From positions 1,610,501 to 1,674,500 of the forward strand of contig NZ_CP080414.1 of the NCBI RefSeq assembly GCF_019457615.1: a DNA stretch of 64,000 nucleotides, read 5' to 3'. Positions within the stretch are counted from its first letter, which is position 1. Each line of letters opens with the position of its first letter. Shown here one piece after another: positions 42,177-51,040 of this stretch. Source of the stretch: Shewanella zhangzhouensis. Its GTDB lineage: Bacteria; Pseudomonadota; Gammaproteobacteria; Enterobacterales; Shewanellaceae. Position numbers and translations under genes: made by a program. The notes under the pieces are model-generated. The model was not told where the DNA came from. It saw nothing but the letters and a program-made list of their open reading frames with translations, and made no database searches.

Positions 42177-44795
42177 ATGGGTAAATCGCTCGTTATTGTC
42201 GAATCGCCGGCGAAAGCCAAGACCATCAACAAGTATCTTGGTAAAGAATTTATTGTGAAATCGAGTGTTGGCCACATTCGTGATCTGCCAACCTCGTCTG
42301 CCGCCGAAGGCAAAGCCAGCACCAAGTCAGCTGCCGAAGTTCGCAAGATGAATCCTGAAGACAAGGCCAAATACAAGGCACAAAAGGATAAGCAAGCCTT
42401 GGTTGCCCGTATGGGTGTTGACCCCGAACATGGATGGCGAGCCAACTATCAGGTACTCCCCGGTAAAGAGAAGGTGGTCAAAGAACTGCAATCTCTCGCC
42501 AGCAGCGCCGACCAAATCTATCTCGCAACCGACTTGGATAGAGAAGGGGAGGCCATTGCGTGGCATTTGCAGGAAGTGATAGGTGGTGATGAATCCAGAT
42601 ACAAGCGCGTGGTATTTAACGAAATTACCAAAGGCGCCATTCAGGAGGCCTTCAGCCGCCCCACTGATTTGAATACCAATATGGTTAATGCCCAGCAGGC
42701 CAGACGGTTCCTCGACCGTGTCGTGGGCTTTATGGTGTCGCCTTTGCTGTGGAAAAAGGTGGCCCGGGGCTTATCGGCCGGTCGCGTACAATCGGTTGCT
42801 GTGCGATTGGTGGTTGAGCGTGAAGCCGAAATCAAGGCGTTTGTGCCGGAAGAGTTTTGGGACGTTCACGCCACTCTGAGTACACCAGCGGCAGCTGAGT
42901 TAGTGATGGAGGTCAGTCGCTGTCGGAATGAAGCTTTTGAACCTGTTACCCAGTCAGAGGCCATGGCTGCGGTTAATGCGCTCGAAAAAGCGGCTTTCAC
43001 CGTCACAGATCGTGAGGACAAGGCTACCTCCAGTAAGCCAAGCGCTCCCTTTATCACCTCCACCCTGCAACAGGCGGCGAGCACCCGTTTGGGCTTTGGG
43101 GTGAAGAAGACCATGATGCTGGCCCAAAGGCTCTACGAAGCCGGCCACATCACCTATATGCGTACCGATTCAACCAACTTGAGCCAGGAAGCGCTGGAAA
43201 ATGTGCGCGCGCACATTGAAAAGGAATTTGGCAGTAAGTATCTACCCGAGTCTCCAATACGTTACGGCAGCAAAGAAGGTGCACAAGAGGCTCACGAAGC
43301 CATACGTCCTTCAAACGTTAAGGTAGAATCTGCCACCCTGACCGATATGGAAAGGGACGCACAGCGCCTCTATGAGCTGATTTGGCGGCAATTTGTGGCT
43401 TGTCAGATGACACCTGCCGTTTACGATGCAACCCGCTTAACTGCCAAAGCTGGCGATTATGAGCTTAAGGCCAGCGGCCGTATTCTCAAATTTGATGGTT
43501 GGACCCGTGTACAGCCTGCGCTGAAGAAAAAGAACGAAGAAGACAACACCCTGCCGGATGTTCAGGTGGGTGATACGCTCTCGCTCAAGGCGCTGGATCC
43601 CAAGCAGCATTTTACCAAGCCTCCTGCACGTTACAGCGAAGCCTCGCTGGTAAAAGAGCTCGAAAAGCGCGGCATTGGCCGTCCATCAACCTACGCAGCC
43701 ATCATCTCGACCATTCAGGACCGTGGCTACGTGAAGGTGGAAAACCGCCGTTTCTACGCCGAAAAGATGGGTGAGATTGTCACCGAGCGTTTGGTCGAAA
43801 GCTTCAGTGAGCTGATGAACTACGACTTTACAGCGGGAATGGAACAGACTCTGGACGATGTTGCCAAGGGCGACAAAGACTGGAAAGGCGTGCTGGATGG
43901 TTTTTATAGTGGCTTTACCGCCAAGCTGGAGAAAGCCGAGGCTGAACCCGATGCCGGTGGTATGCGTCCCAATCAAATGGTGCTGACAGATATTCCCTGT
44001 CCCACCTGTGGCCGCCAAATGGGGATCCGTACCGGCACAACAGGTGTGTTCCTGGGCTGCTCGGGTTATGCATTGCCCCCCAAAGAGCGTTGTAAGACGA
44101 CCCTGAATCTGACGCCGGGTGAAGAAGCCATCAGCGACAGCAGTGAAGATGCCGAGACCGATGCGCTTAGAGCTATGCATCGCTGTAGTAAGTGCGGCAC
44201 GGCCATGGACTCTTACTTGCTGGATGAAACCCGAAAGCTTCACGTGTGCGGTAATAATCCCGAGTGTGACGGCTATGAGGTTGAAAAAGGCGCATTTAAG
44301 CTTAAAGGCTACGAAGGCCCCATCATCGAGTGCGACCGCTGTGGCAGCGATATGGAGCTAAAAAACGGCCGATTCGGTAAGTATTTTGGCTGTACCAACG
44401 AGAGCTGTAAAAATACCCGTAAGCTCCTTAAAAATGGGGAAGCTGCGCCACCGAAGGAAGATCCTATCCATCTTCCGGAGCTGAAATGCACCAAGTCTGA
44501 CGCCTATTTTGTGCTCAGAGACGGCGCTGCAGGGATCTTCCTTGCGGCCAGTACTTTCCCGCGCTCACGGGAAACCCGCGCGCCTTTGGTTGAAGAACTG
44601 AAGAAGTACCGTGAAGCCCTGTGGCCCAAGTATCAGTATCTGGCGGATGCGCCTGTTGAGGATGCCCAAGGTAATAAGGCGCTGGTGAAATTCAGCCGTA
44701 AGACCAAAGAGCAATATGTGGCCACTGAAGTCAATGGTAAAGCCACAGGTTGGAGTGCTCACTTCAAAGATGGTAAATGGGTTGAGTCCAAGTAA
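42177..44795 (+). CDS. topA: DNA topoisomerase I
   Basis: An 872-residue type IA topoisomerase that relaxes negative supercoils. Toprim domain with VIVESPAKAKTINKYLG (N-terminus) and ATDLDREGEAIAWHL; the active-site Tyr is in HITYMRTDSTNLS. The C-terminal region has three zinc-ribbon-like units (CPTCGRQM ... C, CSKCGTAM ... C, CDRCGSDM ... C) and a ribbon-less tail that contacts RNA polymerase in E. coli. It is monocistronic. Confidence 0.98.
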   Translation: MGKSLVIVESPAKAKTINKYLGKEFIVKSSVGHIRDLPTSSAAEGKASTKSAAEVRKMNPEDKAKYKAQKDKQALVARMGVDPEHGWRANYQVLPGKEKVVKELQSLASSADQIYLATDLDREGEAIAWHLQEVIGGDESRYKRVVFNEITKGAIQEAFSRPTDLNTNMVNAQQARRFLDRVVGFMVSPLLWKKVARGLSAGRVQSVAVRLVVEREAEIKAFVPEEFWDVHATLSTPAAAELVMEVSRCRNEAFEPVTQSEAMAAVNALEKAAFTVTDREDKATSSKPSAPFITSTLQQAASTRLGFGVKKTMMLAQRLYEAGHITYMRTDSTNLSQEALENVRAHIEKEFGSKYLPESPIRYGSKEGAQEAHEAIRPSNVKVESATLTDMERDAQRLYELIWRQFVACQMTPAVYDATRLTAKAGDYELKASGRILKFDGWTRVQPALKKKNEEDNTLPDVQVGDTLSLKALDPKQHFTKPPARYSEASLVKELEKRGIGRPSTYAAIISTIQDRGYVKVENRRFYAEKMGEIVTERLVESFSELMNYDFTAGMEQTLDDVAKGDKDWKGVLDGFYSGFTAKLEKAEAEPDAGGMRPNQMVLTDIPCPTCGRQMGIRTGTTGVFLGCSGYALPPKERCKTTLNLTPGEEAISDSSEDAETDALRAMHRCSKCGTAMDSYLLDETRKLHVCGNNPECDGYEVEKGAFKLKGYEGPIIECDRCGSDMELKNGRFGKYFGCTNESCKNTRKLLKNGEAAPPKEDPIHLPELKCTKSDAYFVLRDGAAGIFLAASTFPRSRETRAPLVEELKKYREALWPKYQYLADAPVEDAQGNKALVKFSRKTKEQYVATEVNGKATGWSAHFKDGKWVESK

Positions 44796-44830
44796 GGCGC
44801 TTTACCGGGCAACGAATATCAGGTTGCCAC

Positions 44831-44863
44831 ATAAAAAATCCCCGCAATGCGGGGATTTTTTAT
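44831..44863. terminator. Bidirectional terminator after topA
   Basis: ATAAAAAATCCCCGC pairs with GCGGGGATTTTTTAT around AAT. It serves topA and the convergent coiled-coil gene. Confidence 0.92.
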
Positions 44864-44888
44864 GGAACAGATCTAATCAGTGCAGGCG

Positions 44889-45662
44889 TTACCATTTCTT
44901 TTTGGGTTGGAACAGCATATCCAAATCGTCGCCTTCTTTGCGGGAGCTGGGCGCACTTGGCTGGGACAGTTTCTGTGCTCCCATGATTTCATCAAGCAAC
45001 TGTTTGGCTTCATCAACTTTGCGACCAATAAAAGGATCGTTGGGTGTCTGCGCCTTAATCGCGTGCAGGGTTGAAAGCGCCTTGGTCACCATCTGCTTGG
45101 CAGAGCCGTACTGTTTCATGTAACAGGCAGCTCTCGCGCGGGAAATCATGGATTCGACGTTGATACGCAGTTGCAGGCTGTCTACCCGGGCCTCTTCATC
45201 GGCAAATATCATGGGGTCGACTTTGCCTTTATTGTGCTCTGCTCTCAGTATGGCTTTGAGTTTTTTGAGGGTTTGCACAATCACCAGAATTTGCTTGTCG
45301 TTATCCGGTAAGCGGAAGCTTTCTACGGGCGGTACATTCAAGGCACCTTTCATGCCTTCGATTTGGCTCTGCACATCAATTAATCGACGTTGGTAATCGG
45401 ACTTGGGTTGCCCCGAACTCAGATCGACTGCCACCGCCAGGGCTTCCTGGATGCGTCGATAAAGCACCATCACCACATGGGTGCTGCAGGGAAACATACC
45501 TGTGTTGGAAAGTACGCCTTCGGTCTCATCGATAATCGCCCGTTGCCGTGCAACTTCTGTACGCCGCTCGGCCTCTGCACGTTCCTTTTGCTGCTGAACG
45601 ACATTGACTCCAATAATGAGCAGCAACAAGGCCCCACAGGCGAGCAGGATCATTAATAACAT
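44889..45662 (-). CDS. Hypothetical membrane-anchored coiled-coil protein
   Basis: A 257-residue protein I do not recognise. One N-terminal transmembrane helix (LLMILLACGALLLLIIGVNVV) is followed by a charged helical region (QQQKERAEAERRTEVARQRA) and further amphipathic helices, ending in a Lys-rich tail (FQPKKKW). Two or three isolated Cys residues are present. The topology suggests an inner-membrane anchor with a long soluble helical domain. It is transcribed convergently to topA and divergently from cysB. Confidence 0.8.
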   Translation of the reverse strand: MLLMILLACGALLLLIIGVNVVQQQKERAEAERRTEVARQRAIIDETEGVLSNTGMFPCSTHVVMVLYRRIQEALAVAVDLSSGQPKSDYQRRLIDVQSQIEGMKGALNVPPVESFRLPDNDKQILVIVQTLKKLKAILRAEHNKGKVDPMIFADEEARVDSLQLRINVESMISRARAACYMKQYGSAKQMVTKALSTLHAIKAQTPNDPFIGRKVDEAKQLLDEIMGAQKLSQPSAPSSRKEGDDLDMLFQPKKKW

Positions 45663-45880
45663 AGGTCGTCCATTATTGTTACAATTCAGCCAATGCTACA
45701 ATAAATCAATAAACTAGCATAGATATCTTAGCGCAGCTTGGGGGACATGTCGCTCAAATTGGGCGATTGGGTTTTGTTATTCCTGTTTGATTTAATTTAA
45801 TCGGTGTACTATAACCCATGATTATAGATAGCCAGCTGAAGATTGGCCTCCCGCCCCTTGGGAGTGGCTAAGGAAGCGAG

Positions 45881-46855
45881 ATGAAACTTCAACAACTCAG
45901 ATACATTGCCGAAGTGGTTAACCATAACCTGAACGTGTCCGCCACGGCAGAAAACCTCTACACCTCACAGCCGGGGATCAGTAAACAGGTACGCATGCTC
46001 GAAGATGAGCTGGGGATCCAGATTTTTGGCCGCAGTGGCAAGCATTTAACACACGTAACACCGGCGGGTGAGCAGGTGATAGCCATTGCCAACGATATTC
46101 TGGGTAAAGTTGAAAGTATCAAAAAAGTCGCCGAAGAGTACACAAAGCCGGATCAGGGCGAGCTGAATATTGCCACTACCGATACCCAGGCAAGATACGC
46201 GCTGCCTCACATCATCAAGGGCTTTATCAAACGCTATCCCAAGGTGAACCTGCATATGCACCAGGGTACACCCACACAGATCAGTGAGCTGGCTGCCCGT
46301 GGCGAAGCAGACTTTGCCATTGCCACAGAAGCTATGCATCTTTATTCAGATCTCATCATGCTTCCTTGCTACCACTGGAATCGCTCCATCGTGGTAACCC
46401 GGGATCATCCCCTTGCCGGACGCAGCCAAATCAGTATCGAAGAGTTGGCCCGTTATCCACTGGTAACCTATGTGTTCGGTTTTGACCGTGCGTCAGAGAT
46501 TGAACGGGCATTCAATCGCGCGGGTCTGGAGCCAAGGCTGGTGTTTTCTGCCACCAGTGCCGATGTGCTAAAGACTTATGTTCGCTTGGGACTCGGTGTT
46601 GGGGTGCTGGCGTCAATGGCCATTGACCCCAATATCGACCGAGACCTGGTGGCCATCGATGCCAGTCATTTGTTTGCGCATTCCACCACCAAGATTGGCT
46701 TTCGAAAGGGCAGTTTCCTCAGAAGCTACATGTACGACTTTATTGAGCTTTTTGCGCCCCATCTTACCCGGGATGTGGTTGAAAAAGCCGTGGCTCTGCG
46801 TGACCCTATACTCATCGAAGAGATGTTTGCCGACAGAGAACTGCCTATTCGCTGA
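45881..46855 (+). CDS. cysB: LysR-family cysteine regulon activator CysB
   Basis: A 324-residue transcriptional regulator, the same length as E. coli CysB. N-terminal LysR helix-turn-helix (MKLQQLRYIAEVVNHNLNVSATAENLYTSQ region) and an inducer-binding domain that senses N-acetylserine (TTDTQARYALPHIIKGF, HQGTPTQISELAARGEADFAIATE). It activates sulfur assimilation and cysteine genes. AAGGAAG precedes the ATG. Confidence 0.96.
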   Translation: MKLQQLRYIAEVVNHNLNVSATAENLYTSQPGISKQVRMLEDELGIQIFGRSGKHLTHVTPAGEQVIAIANDILGKVESIKKVAEEYTKPDQGELNIATTDTQARYALPHIIKGFIKRYPKVNLHMHQGTPTQISELAARGEADFAIATEAMHLYSDLIMLPCYHWNRSIVVTRDHPLAGRSQISIEELARYPLVTYVFGFDRASEIERAFNRAGLEPRLVFSATSADVLKTYVRLGLGVGVLASMAIDPNIDRDLVAIDASHLFAHSTTKIGFRKGSFLRSYMYDFIELFAPHLTRDVVEKAVALRDPILIEEMFADRELPIR

Positions 46856-46868
46856 GTTGGTTTACACC

Positions 46869-46903
46869 CATAAAAAATCCCGCACTAAGCGGGATTTTTT
46901 ATG
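46869..46903. terminator. Bidirectional terminator between cysB and the serine deaminase gene
   Basis: CATAAAAAATCCCGC pairs with GCGGGATTTTTTATG around ACTAA. It lies between two converging genes. Confidence 0.92.
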
Positions 46904-46912
46904 GAGTGAGAA

Positions 46913-48289
46913 TTAACACTCAACAATGTTCACTGCCAGGCCACCCTTGGCGGTTTCCTTGTATTTACTGCGCATATCACGGCCGGTGTCCATCATGGTC
47001 TTAATCACTTTGTCGAGCGACACCTTGTGATTGCCATCGCCACGAAGTGCCAGACGCGAGGCGTTGATGGCCTTGACCGCACCCATGGCATTACGCTCAA
47101 TGCAGGGCACCTGTACCAGACCGCCTACCGGGTCACAGGTGAGGCCCAGGTTATGCTCCATACCAATCTCGGCTGCATTCTCAACATGCTCAACCGTGCC
47201 ACCCATGATTTCAGTCAGCGCAGCGGCCGCCATAGAGCAGGCAACGCCCACTTCGCCCTGACAGCCCACTTCAGCGCCGGAAATAGAGGCGTTTTTCTTG
47301 TAAAGAATGCCAATGGCAGCGGCAGTCAGAAGATAACGTGCGCAAATATCCACGTCGACTTGCTGCACAAAGGTATCGAAATAGCAGAGCACCGCCGGGA
47401 TAATACCCGCAGCACCATTGGTAGGGGCTGTGACCACACGGTCGCCCGCCGCATTTTGCTCATTCACCGACAGCGCAAACAGGTCCACCCAATCCATTGC
47501 ATTCAGTGGGTCCACGTTGTTACGGCCTTCGGCTTGCAGGCGACGATAAAGGCCAGGGGCTCGACGACGCAGCTTGAGCCCGCCCGGAAGCATACCTTCC
47601 TTCTTGTAGCCTTTCTCGATACAGGTTTTCATGGTCTGCCAGATATGCCACAGCCGCGCTTTAACGTCTTCTTCGCTGGCCAATGTCAGTTCGTTTTGCA
47701 TCATCAGGGATGAAATCGACAAGCCATTATCCGTGCACATTTCCAGCAACTGCTGGGCACTGTTGAAGTCGTAAGGTGCTGCCTTGATGGGCGTGGCGGG
47801 TGAAGGGTTCTTACTTTCGATTTGATCTTCATCCAGCACAAAGCCACCGCCTACCGAGTAATAGGTACGCTGGTACAGACACTCACCACCGGCAAAGGCA
47901 TAGAGAGTCATGGCGTTGGCATGGGCGGGCAGCGTCTTGCGTCTGTGGTAGATGATGCCGTCTTCACGGGTAAACTTGACGGTTTTACCCTGTGCCAGAG
48001 TCAGGGTTTCCTGACTCGACACCTGGGCCAGAATGCCATCGATAGCGTCGGTATCAACGGTTTCAGGATCTTCACCCATGAGGCCCAGTATCACGGCCTT
48101 GCCGGTACCGTGGCCCTTACCGGTTTGGCCTAATGAGCCAAACAGCTCGGCACGCAGTTCATCAACCTGTGCCAGCATGCCCATCCTTTCCACACGGGCA
48201 ACGAATTCTTTGCCAGCCTTCATGGGGCCGACGGTGTGAGAACTGGAAGGACCTATTCCAATTTTAAATATGTCAAATACACTGATCAT
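46913..48289 (-). CDS. sdaA: L-serine ammonia-lyase (iron-sulfur, single chain)
   Basis: A 458-residue [4Fe-4S] enzyme that deaminates L-serine to pyruvate and ammonia. The N-terminal beta domain (MISVFDIFKIGIGPSSSHTVGPMKAG) and the C-terminal catalytic domain are fused, as in E. coli SdaA/SdaB. Cluster-ligand cysteines lie in LTCDPVGGLVQVPC and VGCQGEVGVACS. The symbol sdaA rather than sdaB is by general convention; the two cannot be told apart here. A long 339-base leader precedes it. Confidence 0.93.
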   Translation of the reverse strand: MISVFDIFKIGIGPSSSHTVGPMKAGKEFVARVERMGMLAQVDELRAELFGSLGQTGKGHGTGKAVILGLMGEDPETVDTDAIDGILAQVSSQETLTLAQGKTVKFTREDGIIYHRRKTLPAHANAMTLYAFAGGECLYQRTYYSVGGGFVLDEDQIESKNPSPATPIKAAPYDFNSAQQLLEMCTDNGLSISSLMMQNELTLASEEDVKARLWHIWQTMKTCIEKGYKKEGMLPGGLKLRRRAPGLYRRLQAEGRNNVDPLNAMDWVDLFALSVNEQNAAGDRVVTAPTNGAAGIIPAVLCYFDTFVQQVDVDICARYLLTAAAIGILYKKNASISGAEVGCQGEVGVACSMAAAALTEIMGGTVEHVENAAEIGMEHNLGLTCDPVGGLVQVPCIERNAMGAVKAINASRLALRGDGNHKVSLDKVIKTMMDTGRDMRSKYKETAKGGLAVNIVEC

Positions 48290-48628
48290 AACTTGGGCCC
48301 TGTTTGGATGTAGTTGTTATTTTAGTCGTCTGTCCGATGCTTGCTCGCTCACCGGAGTGCTTTGCGGTAACCTCGGCTGGTCTCCTCTGTAGTGAGGGCA
48401 GCAGAATTCGGGATATGAGTCTCCGCAGCCGATAAGTATCCCACAATCCTTTGAGATAGTTTCATTAGTTATTTTTATGCAGTCAGGTTCGGATTAGTCT
48501 GACTAACCTCTGATGTTTGAGCCGGGATTACCGTTAAGACAGCGTTATTGCAGTACGGATTTTTATTGAGCATGTATTGGCTTTGTTCAACTGGCCTGAC
48601 ATGTGATGAATTTTTATAGGGAGAATCT
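48290..48628. other. 339-base divergent region, sdaA/nagZ
   Basis: No gene supported. Read on the minus strand, the sdaA leader contains segments GAGGAGACC, GCCGAGG, CGCAAAGC and GGACAGA that recall a glycine aptamer, but the conserved CUCUCAGG is absent. The nagZ side has AGGGAGA as the ribosome binding site. Confidence 0.4.
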
Positions 48629-49654
48629 ATGGGCTTTTTGATGCTTGATATTGCAGGCACCCAACTTGAGCGTGAAGAAGAAGCCTTATTGGCTTCCCCC
48701 ATGACCGGCGGTCTTATTCTGTTCAGCCGCAACTTTGAAAATCGCGCCCAGCTAAATGCCCTTATTGCGTCCGTCAGACAGGTTCGCCCCGACCTCCTTA
48801 TTGCCGTCGACCATGAAGGTGGCCGGGTTCAGCGGTTTCGTGAGGGATTCACCCAAATCCCTGCTATGGGTGACATATTGCCGGCCGCTGGCCAGGATAT
48901 AGCGGTGGCAAAGCGTTGGGCCACGGAGCTGGGCTTTCTGATGGCGGTGGAGCTCCTTGCCAGTGACATCGATTTAAGCTTTGCCCCCGTACTGGATGTG
49001 AATGGCGTCAGTGACGTGATTGGCAGGCGCGCATTCAGCAGCAATCCAGATGAGATTACCGAGCTTGCTGATGCCTTTATCCGCGGGATGGAAAGCGCCG
49101 GCATGAAGGCGGTGGGTAAGCACTTCCCCGGGCACGGCAGCGTTAAGGCTGACTCCCACGTGGCCATGCCTGTGGATAGCCGCGAGGCAAGTGAGATCCT
49201 CAACTTTGACATGCAGCCGTTCAAACAGCTGATTGGTGCCCAGCGCCTAGATGGTGTCATGCCTGCCCACGTGGTGTACAACAAGCTGTGTTCCAATCCT
49301 GCTGGATTTTCGTCTTTCTGGTTACAGGAAAAGCTCAGAGGTGAGCTCGGGTTTGAGGGCGTGATATTTTCCGATGACCTGGGGATGGAAGGTGCCGCCT
49401 TTGCAGGCGATTATCCATCCCGAGCCCATGCGGCCCTGGCGGCGGGGTGTGACATGATTTTAGTCTGTAATAACCGCGAAGGCGCCTTGGCGGTATTGGC
49501 CGCTCACGCGTCACTGAGTGAGATTGATGGCAGGGCGCGCCGTAATGTCGCCACACTCAGGCCTGATCCCATCAAAGCCATTAAGGCATTGGATAACCAC
49601 GAACGTTGGGAAAAAGCCCGTGAGCTTGCTCTGTCCATTGGTTATCAGCCTTAA
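48629..49654 (+). CDS. nagZ: Beta-N-acetylhexosaminidase NagZ
   Basis: A 341-residue family GH3 enzyme that removes N-acetylglucosamine from recycled peptidoglycan fragments in the cytosol. The GH3 pattern KHFPGHGSVKADSH carries the catalytic Asp/His dyad, and DDLGMEGA contains the nucleophile Asp. The length equals that of E. coli NagZ. The next gene, ycfP, also follows nagZ in E. coli. Confidence 0.96.
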   Translation: MGFLMLDIAGTQLEREEEALLASPMTGGLILFSRNFENRAQLNALIASVRQVRPDLLIAVDHEGGRVQRFREGFTQIPAMGDILPAAGQDIAVAKRWATELGFLMAVELLASDIDLSFAPVLDVNGVSDVIGRRAFSSNPDEITELADAFIRGMESAGMKAVGKHFPGHGSVKADSHVAMPVDSREASEILNFDMQPFKQLIGAQRLDGVMPAHVVYNKLCSNPAGFSSFWLQEKLRGELGFEGVIFSDDLGMEGAAFAGDYPSRAHAALAAGCDMILVCNNREGALAVLAAHASLSEIDGRARRNVATLRPDPIKAIKALDNHERWEKARELALSIGYQP

Positions 49655-49674
49655 CTCTGTCCGTCCAAGTTCGC

Positions 49675-49711
49675 AAAGTTTGCGCATTATTTGATGATGC
49701 GCAAACTTTTC
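49675..49711 (+). terminator. Terminator between nagZ and ycfP
   Basis: A 13-pair perfect stem (AAAGTTTGCGCAT with ATGCGCAAACTTT) around a nine-base loop, followed by TTTTC. The short T-run may allow read-through into ycfP. Confidence 0.75.
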
Positions 49712-49762
49712 TGCCCCTTGCCCTGTTAGGGTTTAGCTATCACAGCACAGTGGGCTTCTCTG

Positions 49763-50305
49763 ATGATCCTCTATTTCCACGGTTTTGACTCTACCAGTCC
49801 CGGCAATCACGAAAAAATGCGCCAGTTGCGATTTATCGATGCTGACGTGCGCCTGATTAGCTATTCCACCGAGCATCCCAGATACGACATGCAGCAGATG
49901 CTGAATGATGTTGCCCGTGAATTGGCTGAGGTAGATAAGCAGCAGGTCATTGCCCTTGGTGTCGGCTTGGGGGCGTTTTGGGCTGAGCGAATTGGTTTCT
50001 TGAACGGCATTCGTGCGGTGCTTATCAATCCCAATCTCACGCCGGAGCACAATATGGTAGGACGCATCGACAGGCCGGAGGAATACGCCGATATCGCCGC
50101 CAAGTGTGTTACCGAGTTTCGAAAGAAGAATCAGGGGCGCTGTCTGAGTATTCTCTCTCGCCATGATGAAGTGCTCGACAGCAAGGTGGCGGCAGCCACG
50201 CTTTCACCTTTTTATTCCATCGTTTGGGATGATGAGCAGCCCCATAAATTCCCTGAGCTTGGCAGCCACCTGGCAACCATAAAGGCCTTTATGACGGCTT
50301 CTTGA
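49763..50305 (+). CDS. ycfP: YcfP-family (UPF0227) alpha/beta-hydrolase-like protein
   Basis: A 180-residue protein close to E. coli YcfP along its length (MILYFHGFDSTSPGNHEKMRQL, RPEEYADIAAKCV, ILSRHDEVL). The fold is alpha/beta-hydrolase-like, but the nucleophile-elbow position reads GVGLGAF, without Ser. E. coli YcfP has the same feature, so this is family-typical and suggests a non-hydrolytic role. No strong ribosome binding site is visible before the ATG. Confidence 0.9.
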   Translation: MILYFHGFDSTSPGNHEKMRQLRFIDADVRLISYSTEHPRYDMQQMLNDVARELAEVDKQQVIALGVGLGAFWAERIGFLNGIRAVLINPNLTPEHNMVGRIDRPEEYADIAAKCVTEFRKKNQGRCLSILSRHDEVLDSKVAAATLSPFYSIVWDDEQPHKFPELGSHLATIKAFMTAS

Positions 50306-50466
50306 GCTCGGGTTTGCTCTTCAACCCGTTTTCGTGACAGTCAGATCTCTGGCGGTGTAGTGGTCGCTTTCAGGTGCGTAGAACCTAAGCCTGGAGCGCA
50401 TGAGATAAATAGAACTTCCGTACCATATCGCGCCATTTAAATACAGTACGCGGTCTTGATAAAAGC

Positions 50467-50500
50467 GCTTTCATTTGTGATGCAGATCACAAATGAAAGC
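50467..50500. promoter_or_regulatory. CRP-like 34-base inverted repeat
   Basis: Arms of 15 bases (GCTTTCATTTGTGAT and its exact complement) around GCAG. The core TGTGAT-GCAG-ATCACA is a perfect CRP consensus. TTTTTAT follows at once, so it could also work as a terminator hairpin for ycfP. Confidence 0.7.
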
Positions 50501-50562
50501 ATTTTTATCTTTGGGCTAAATCCCGGCATTGAAAATTCACAGTCAGGCGGTAGAGTGTCGGC

Positions 50563-50680
50563 CTTTCCTGATAGGGTTTGTAACAAATCGTATCAATGAA
50601 AGCATTTTGGTCTTAACGGACCTACCGATTGCGTATGTCGCCCGATGCAGCTAACAGCAGTTTTGTTAGCTGTTTTTTTT
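50563..50680 (+). ncRNA. Candidate small RNA with intrinsic terminator
   Basis: A possible promoter (TTGAAA at 50529-50534, 16-base spacer, TAGAGT at 50551-50556) predicts a start near 50563. The transcript would end at a strong terminator whose stem is CAGCTAACA with TGTTAGCTG (50648-50672), followed by eight T residues. No protein gene ends here, and the nearest upstream gene stops over 340 bases away. The CRP-like palindrome about 80 bases upstream of the start could give cAMP control. Not matched to a known sRNA; the 5' end is a guess. Confidence 0.5.
50648..50680 (+). terminator. Orphan rho-independent terminator
   Basis: Nine-pair stem around GCAGTTT followed by T8. It has no protein gene close upstream on this strand. 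Confidence 0.9.
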
Positions 50681-50764
50681 GCCCCTCATAAAATTCCGCT
50701 TCAATTTTCCTTGTTCCGGTTGATGTCGTATGCTCATTACACAATCACTTAGGTGGAGAACCAC

Positions 50765-51040
50765 ATGAGGCGTGTGCTGATTCGGGTGAAGGGCAAGGTA
50801 CAGGGCGTGTGTTTCAGGCGGTTTGCCCTGGAGCGGGCGAGGGAGCTGGGGGTTACGGGTTATGTGACCAATATGGATGATGGCTCAGTGCAAATTCTGG
50901 CCCAGGGAAGTGCGCCCTTGGTGGAAAAACTCATCGATTGGTGCTGGGAGGGGTCACCCGCCGCCAGTGTCAATGCGGTCGAAGTCAATGAAGACGAGGC
51001 AGATGAAATCTACCTCGACTTCTCAATCACTCAATCCTGA
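50765..51040 (+). CDS. acyP: Acylphosphatase
   Basis: A 91-residue acylphosphatase-fold enzyme that hydrolyses acyl phosphates. The catalytic Arg is in GVCFRRFALERA and the Asn in GYVTNMDDGSV. The ATG at 50765 is preceded by GGTGGAG; the in-frame codons from 50753 are rejected because that site would be inside the gene. Its 3' end overlaps the convergent csiV gene by ten bases. Confidence 0.95.
   Translation: MRRVLIRVKGKVQGVCFRRFALERARELGVTGYVTNMDDGSVQILAQGSAPLVEKLIDWCWEGSPAASVNAVEVNEDEADEIYLDFSITQS

Larger units (their letters stand above)
50306..50764. other. 459-base non-coding region between ycfP and acyP
   Basis: No protein gene is supported. From left to right it holds a CRP-like palindrome, a possible sigma-70 promoter and an orphan terminator (see the separate entries), and a repeat of ATGAAAGCATTTT (at about 50493 and 50596). 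The acyP promoter must lie in the last 85 bases. Confidence 0.6.

Noticed and set aside
48330..48420. Glycine riboswitch in the sdaA leader
   Set aside because: Scattered similarity (CCGAGG, CGCAAAGC, GGACAGA) but the invariant CUCUCAGG segment is absent, so I do not call it.
49763..50305. Loss of the catalytic Ser in YcfP as a mutation
   Set aside because: E. coli YcfP has the same GVGLG sequence, so it is normal for the family.
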